Of a stretch of 8,900 nucleotides of DNA, positions 7,710 through 8,900 are shown piece by piece. Every line of letters starts with the position of its first letter. The first letter of the stretch is position 1. The notes under the pieces were generated by a model. It worked only from the letters and a program-made list of their open reading frames with translations, was not told the origin of the DNA and made no database searches. The DNA comes from CAJBLF01 sp964560855 (GTDB lineage Bacteria > Patescibacteriota > Gracilibacteria > Absconditabacterales > Absconditicoccaceae): NCBI GenBank assembly GCA_964560855.1, contig CAZLLU010000032.1, positions 1 through 8,900 on the forward strand. Reading direction: 5' to 3'. A program made the position numbers and the translations under genes.

Positions 7710-8900
7710 ATGACTATCAGAAATATTGCTATCATCGCTCACGTCGATCATGGAAAGACCAGCTTGGTCGATAAACTCCTTACGCAGTCGTGAACTATGA
7801 AAATGGCTGAGGATCAGAATCTTATCATGGATAATAATGATCAAGAAAGAGAAAGAGGTATCACGATCTATTCCAAAAATACTTCTGTCATGTACAATGG
7901 GAACGTCATAAATATCATCGATACTCCAGGACATGCTGATTTTGGAAGTGAAGTGGAAAGAGTCTTGAAAATGGTGGATAGTGTGTTGCTTGTGGTAGAT
8001 GCATATGAATGACCTATGCCACAGACAAAATTTGTGTTGAAAAAATCTTTGGATCTCTGATTGCATCCGATTGTCGTCATCAATAAGATCGATAAAGAGA
8101 CAGCAAGACCTACATGGGTAATCAATCAATTATTTGATCTTTTCTTCGCGTTATGAGCTACGGACAAACAGGCAGATTTCCCTATTATCTACTGCAGTGC
8201 TAAAGGATGATATGCGTTCGATGATATGAAGGATTTTGAGGAAGCAAGGGATCATGGGAATATCACTCCGATATTTGATATGATAGAAAAATTTGTCCAA
8301 CCTGCACCAGATTATTCTGACAAACCTTTCCGTATGCAGATTGTCAATCTTGGATACGATGATTTTATCGGAAGACTCGGTATCTGAAGAGTATATGAAT
8401 GAACTGCAAAACCTTGACAGGAAGTGGTTATTTTTGATAATGACGGAAATAAGAGAAAAGGAAAAATAACAAAGATATTCACTACGCTAGGACTTTCTAG
8501 AATAGATACTCAAGAAGCAAAATGTGGCGATATTATTACTATTGCAGGTATCCCAAATATTTTCGTAGGAGAGACTGTCGGTGTAGAATGATGTGAACCG
8601 TTCCCACCTATCAAAGTGGATGAGCCTACGTTGACAATGGATTTTCTCGTCAATGATTCTCCGTTTGCTGGCAAAGAAGGAAAGCTAGTTACGTCAAAAA
8701 ATATTCAAGAGAGATTACATAAAGAGTTGCAAACTAATGTATGACTTGAGATAGATTTCGATAAATGAGGTAATAGATTCGCAGTTTCCGGTAGGGGAGA
8801 GCTTCATCTTTCCGTACTTATCGAAACTATGAGAAGGGAATGATTTGAACTTCAAGTCTCTGCGCCACAAGTCATTTTCAAAGAAGAAAATTGAAAAAAG
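7710..8900 (+). CDS. typA: Ribosome-associated GTPase TypA/BipA (3' end beyond window)
   Basis: The first 397 residues of a protein usually near 600. TypA/BipA is an EF-G-like translational GTPase that binds the 70S ribosome and supports growth under cold and other stress. Visible GTPase motifs: G1 A-H-V-D-H-G-K-T (10-17), G2 R-G-I-T (49-52), G3 D-T-P-G-H (71-75), G4 N-K-I-D (125-128), G5 S-A-K (163-165). TypA-specific stretches follow: E-G-P-M-P-Q, R-P-T-W-V, D-E-P-T-L-T-M, F-A-G-K-E-G-K-L-V-T-S, and S-G-R-G-E-L-H-L-S-V-L-I-E. Thirteen TGA codons fall in this stretch (first at 7791, last at 8892), about a third of its glycines, nearly all at positions where the family has glycine. The frame runs open to the window edge. 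ATG 7710 gives the expected N-terminus and has no Shine-Dalgarno sequence; a TATACT sits one base before it. Confidence 0.97.

Noticed and set aside
7707..8129. Minus-strand frames opposite the start of typA
   Set aside because: They are antisense to the GTPase motifs of TypA, which are unmistakable on the plus strand.
97..8900. TGA read as tryptophan (Mycoplasma-type code)
   Set aside because: The TGA positions align with conserved glycines, not tryptophans, and TGG occurs where TypA has tryptophan.

Overview
The window comes from a bacterium in which UGA encodes glycine (translation table 25), as known for Gracilibacteria (BD1-5/GN02) and Absconditabacteria (SR1); the sequence cannot separate these two. 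The evidence is direct. Under the standard code every long gene except one (the HIT gene) breaks into pieces at in-frame TGA, and in recognisable families these TGAs fall on conserved glycines: the second glycine of TypA E-G-P-M-P-Q, the first glycine of the ABC signature L-S-G-G-Q, and R-E-G-F in TypA. TGG still encodes tryptophan. Every gene whose end lies in the window stops at TAA or TAG. The DNA is AT-rich and no start codon has a convincing Shine-Dalgarno sequence.

Layout: positions 1-79 hold two hairpin terminators, one for a plus-strand gene lying upstream of the window and one probably bidirectional. From 6334 down to 97 four genes lie on the minus strand. In transcription order they are an SbcC/Rad50-like SMC-type ATPase (3836-6334, TTG start likely), a HIT-family nucleotide hydrolase (3346-3807), an MFS-type transporter (2160-3344), and a secreted coiled-coil protein with a degenerate M23/LytM domain and a lysozyme-like C-terminal region (97-2007). 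The first three are tightly packed and look like an operon; the fourth has a plausible promoter of its own. On the plus strand, divergent from the ATPase gene, lie a membrane-anchored sortase (6573-7400) and, after a 309-base gap, typA/bipA (7710 to beyond the window end).

The gap between sortase and typA starts with a clean seven-copy tandem 7-mer (consensus YAGAGTN) and ends with an intrinsic terminator just before typA. The 238-base divergent region between the ATPase and sortase genes is AT-rich, with candidate promoters and short palindromes.

Functionally the window mixes cell-envelope work (sortase, degenerate M23/lysozyme-like protein, transporter) with DNA processing (SbcC-like ATPase without an adjacent SbcD nuclease), nucleotide metabolism (HIT) and translation under stress (TypA). 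No mobile element, CRISPR array, tRNA or rRNA was seen. The genetic code is the most striking property but is known for these phyla. The less expected items are the M23 domain lacking its zinc ligands joined to a lysozyme-like region, the atypical hook of the SbcC-like protein, and the heptamer array.
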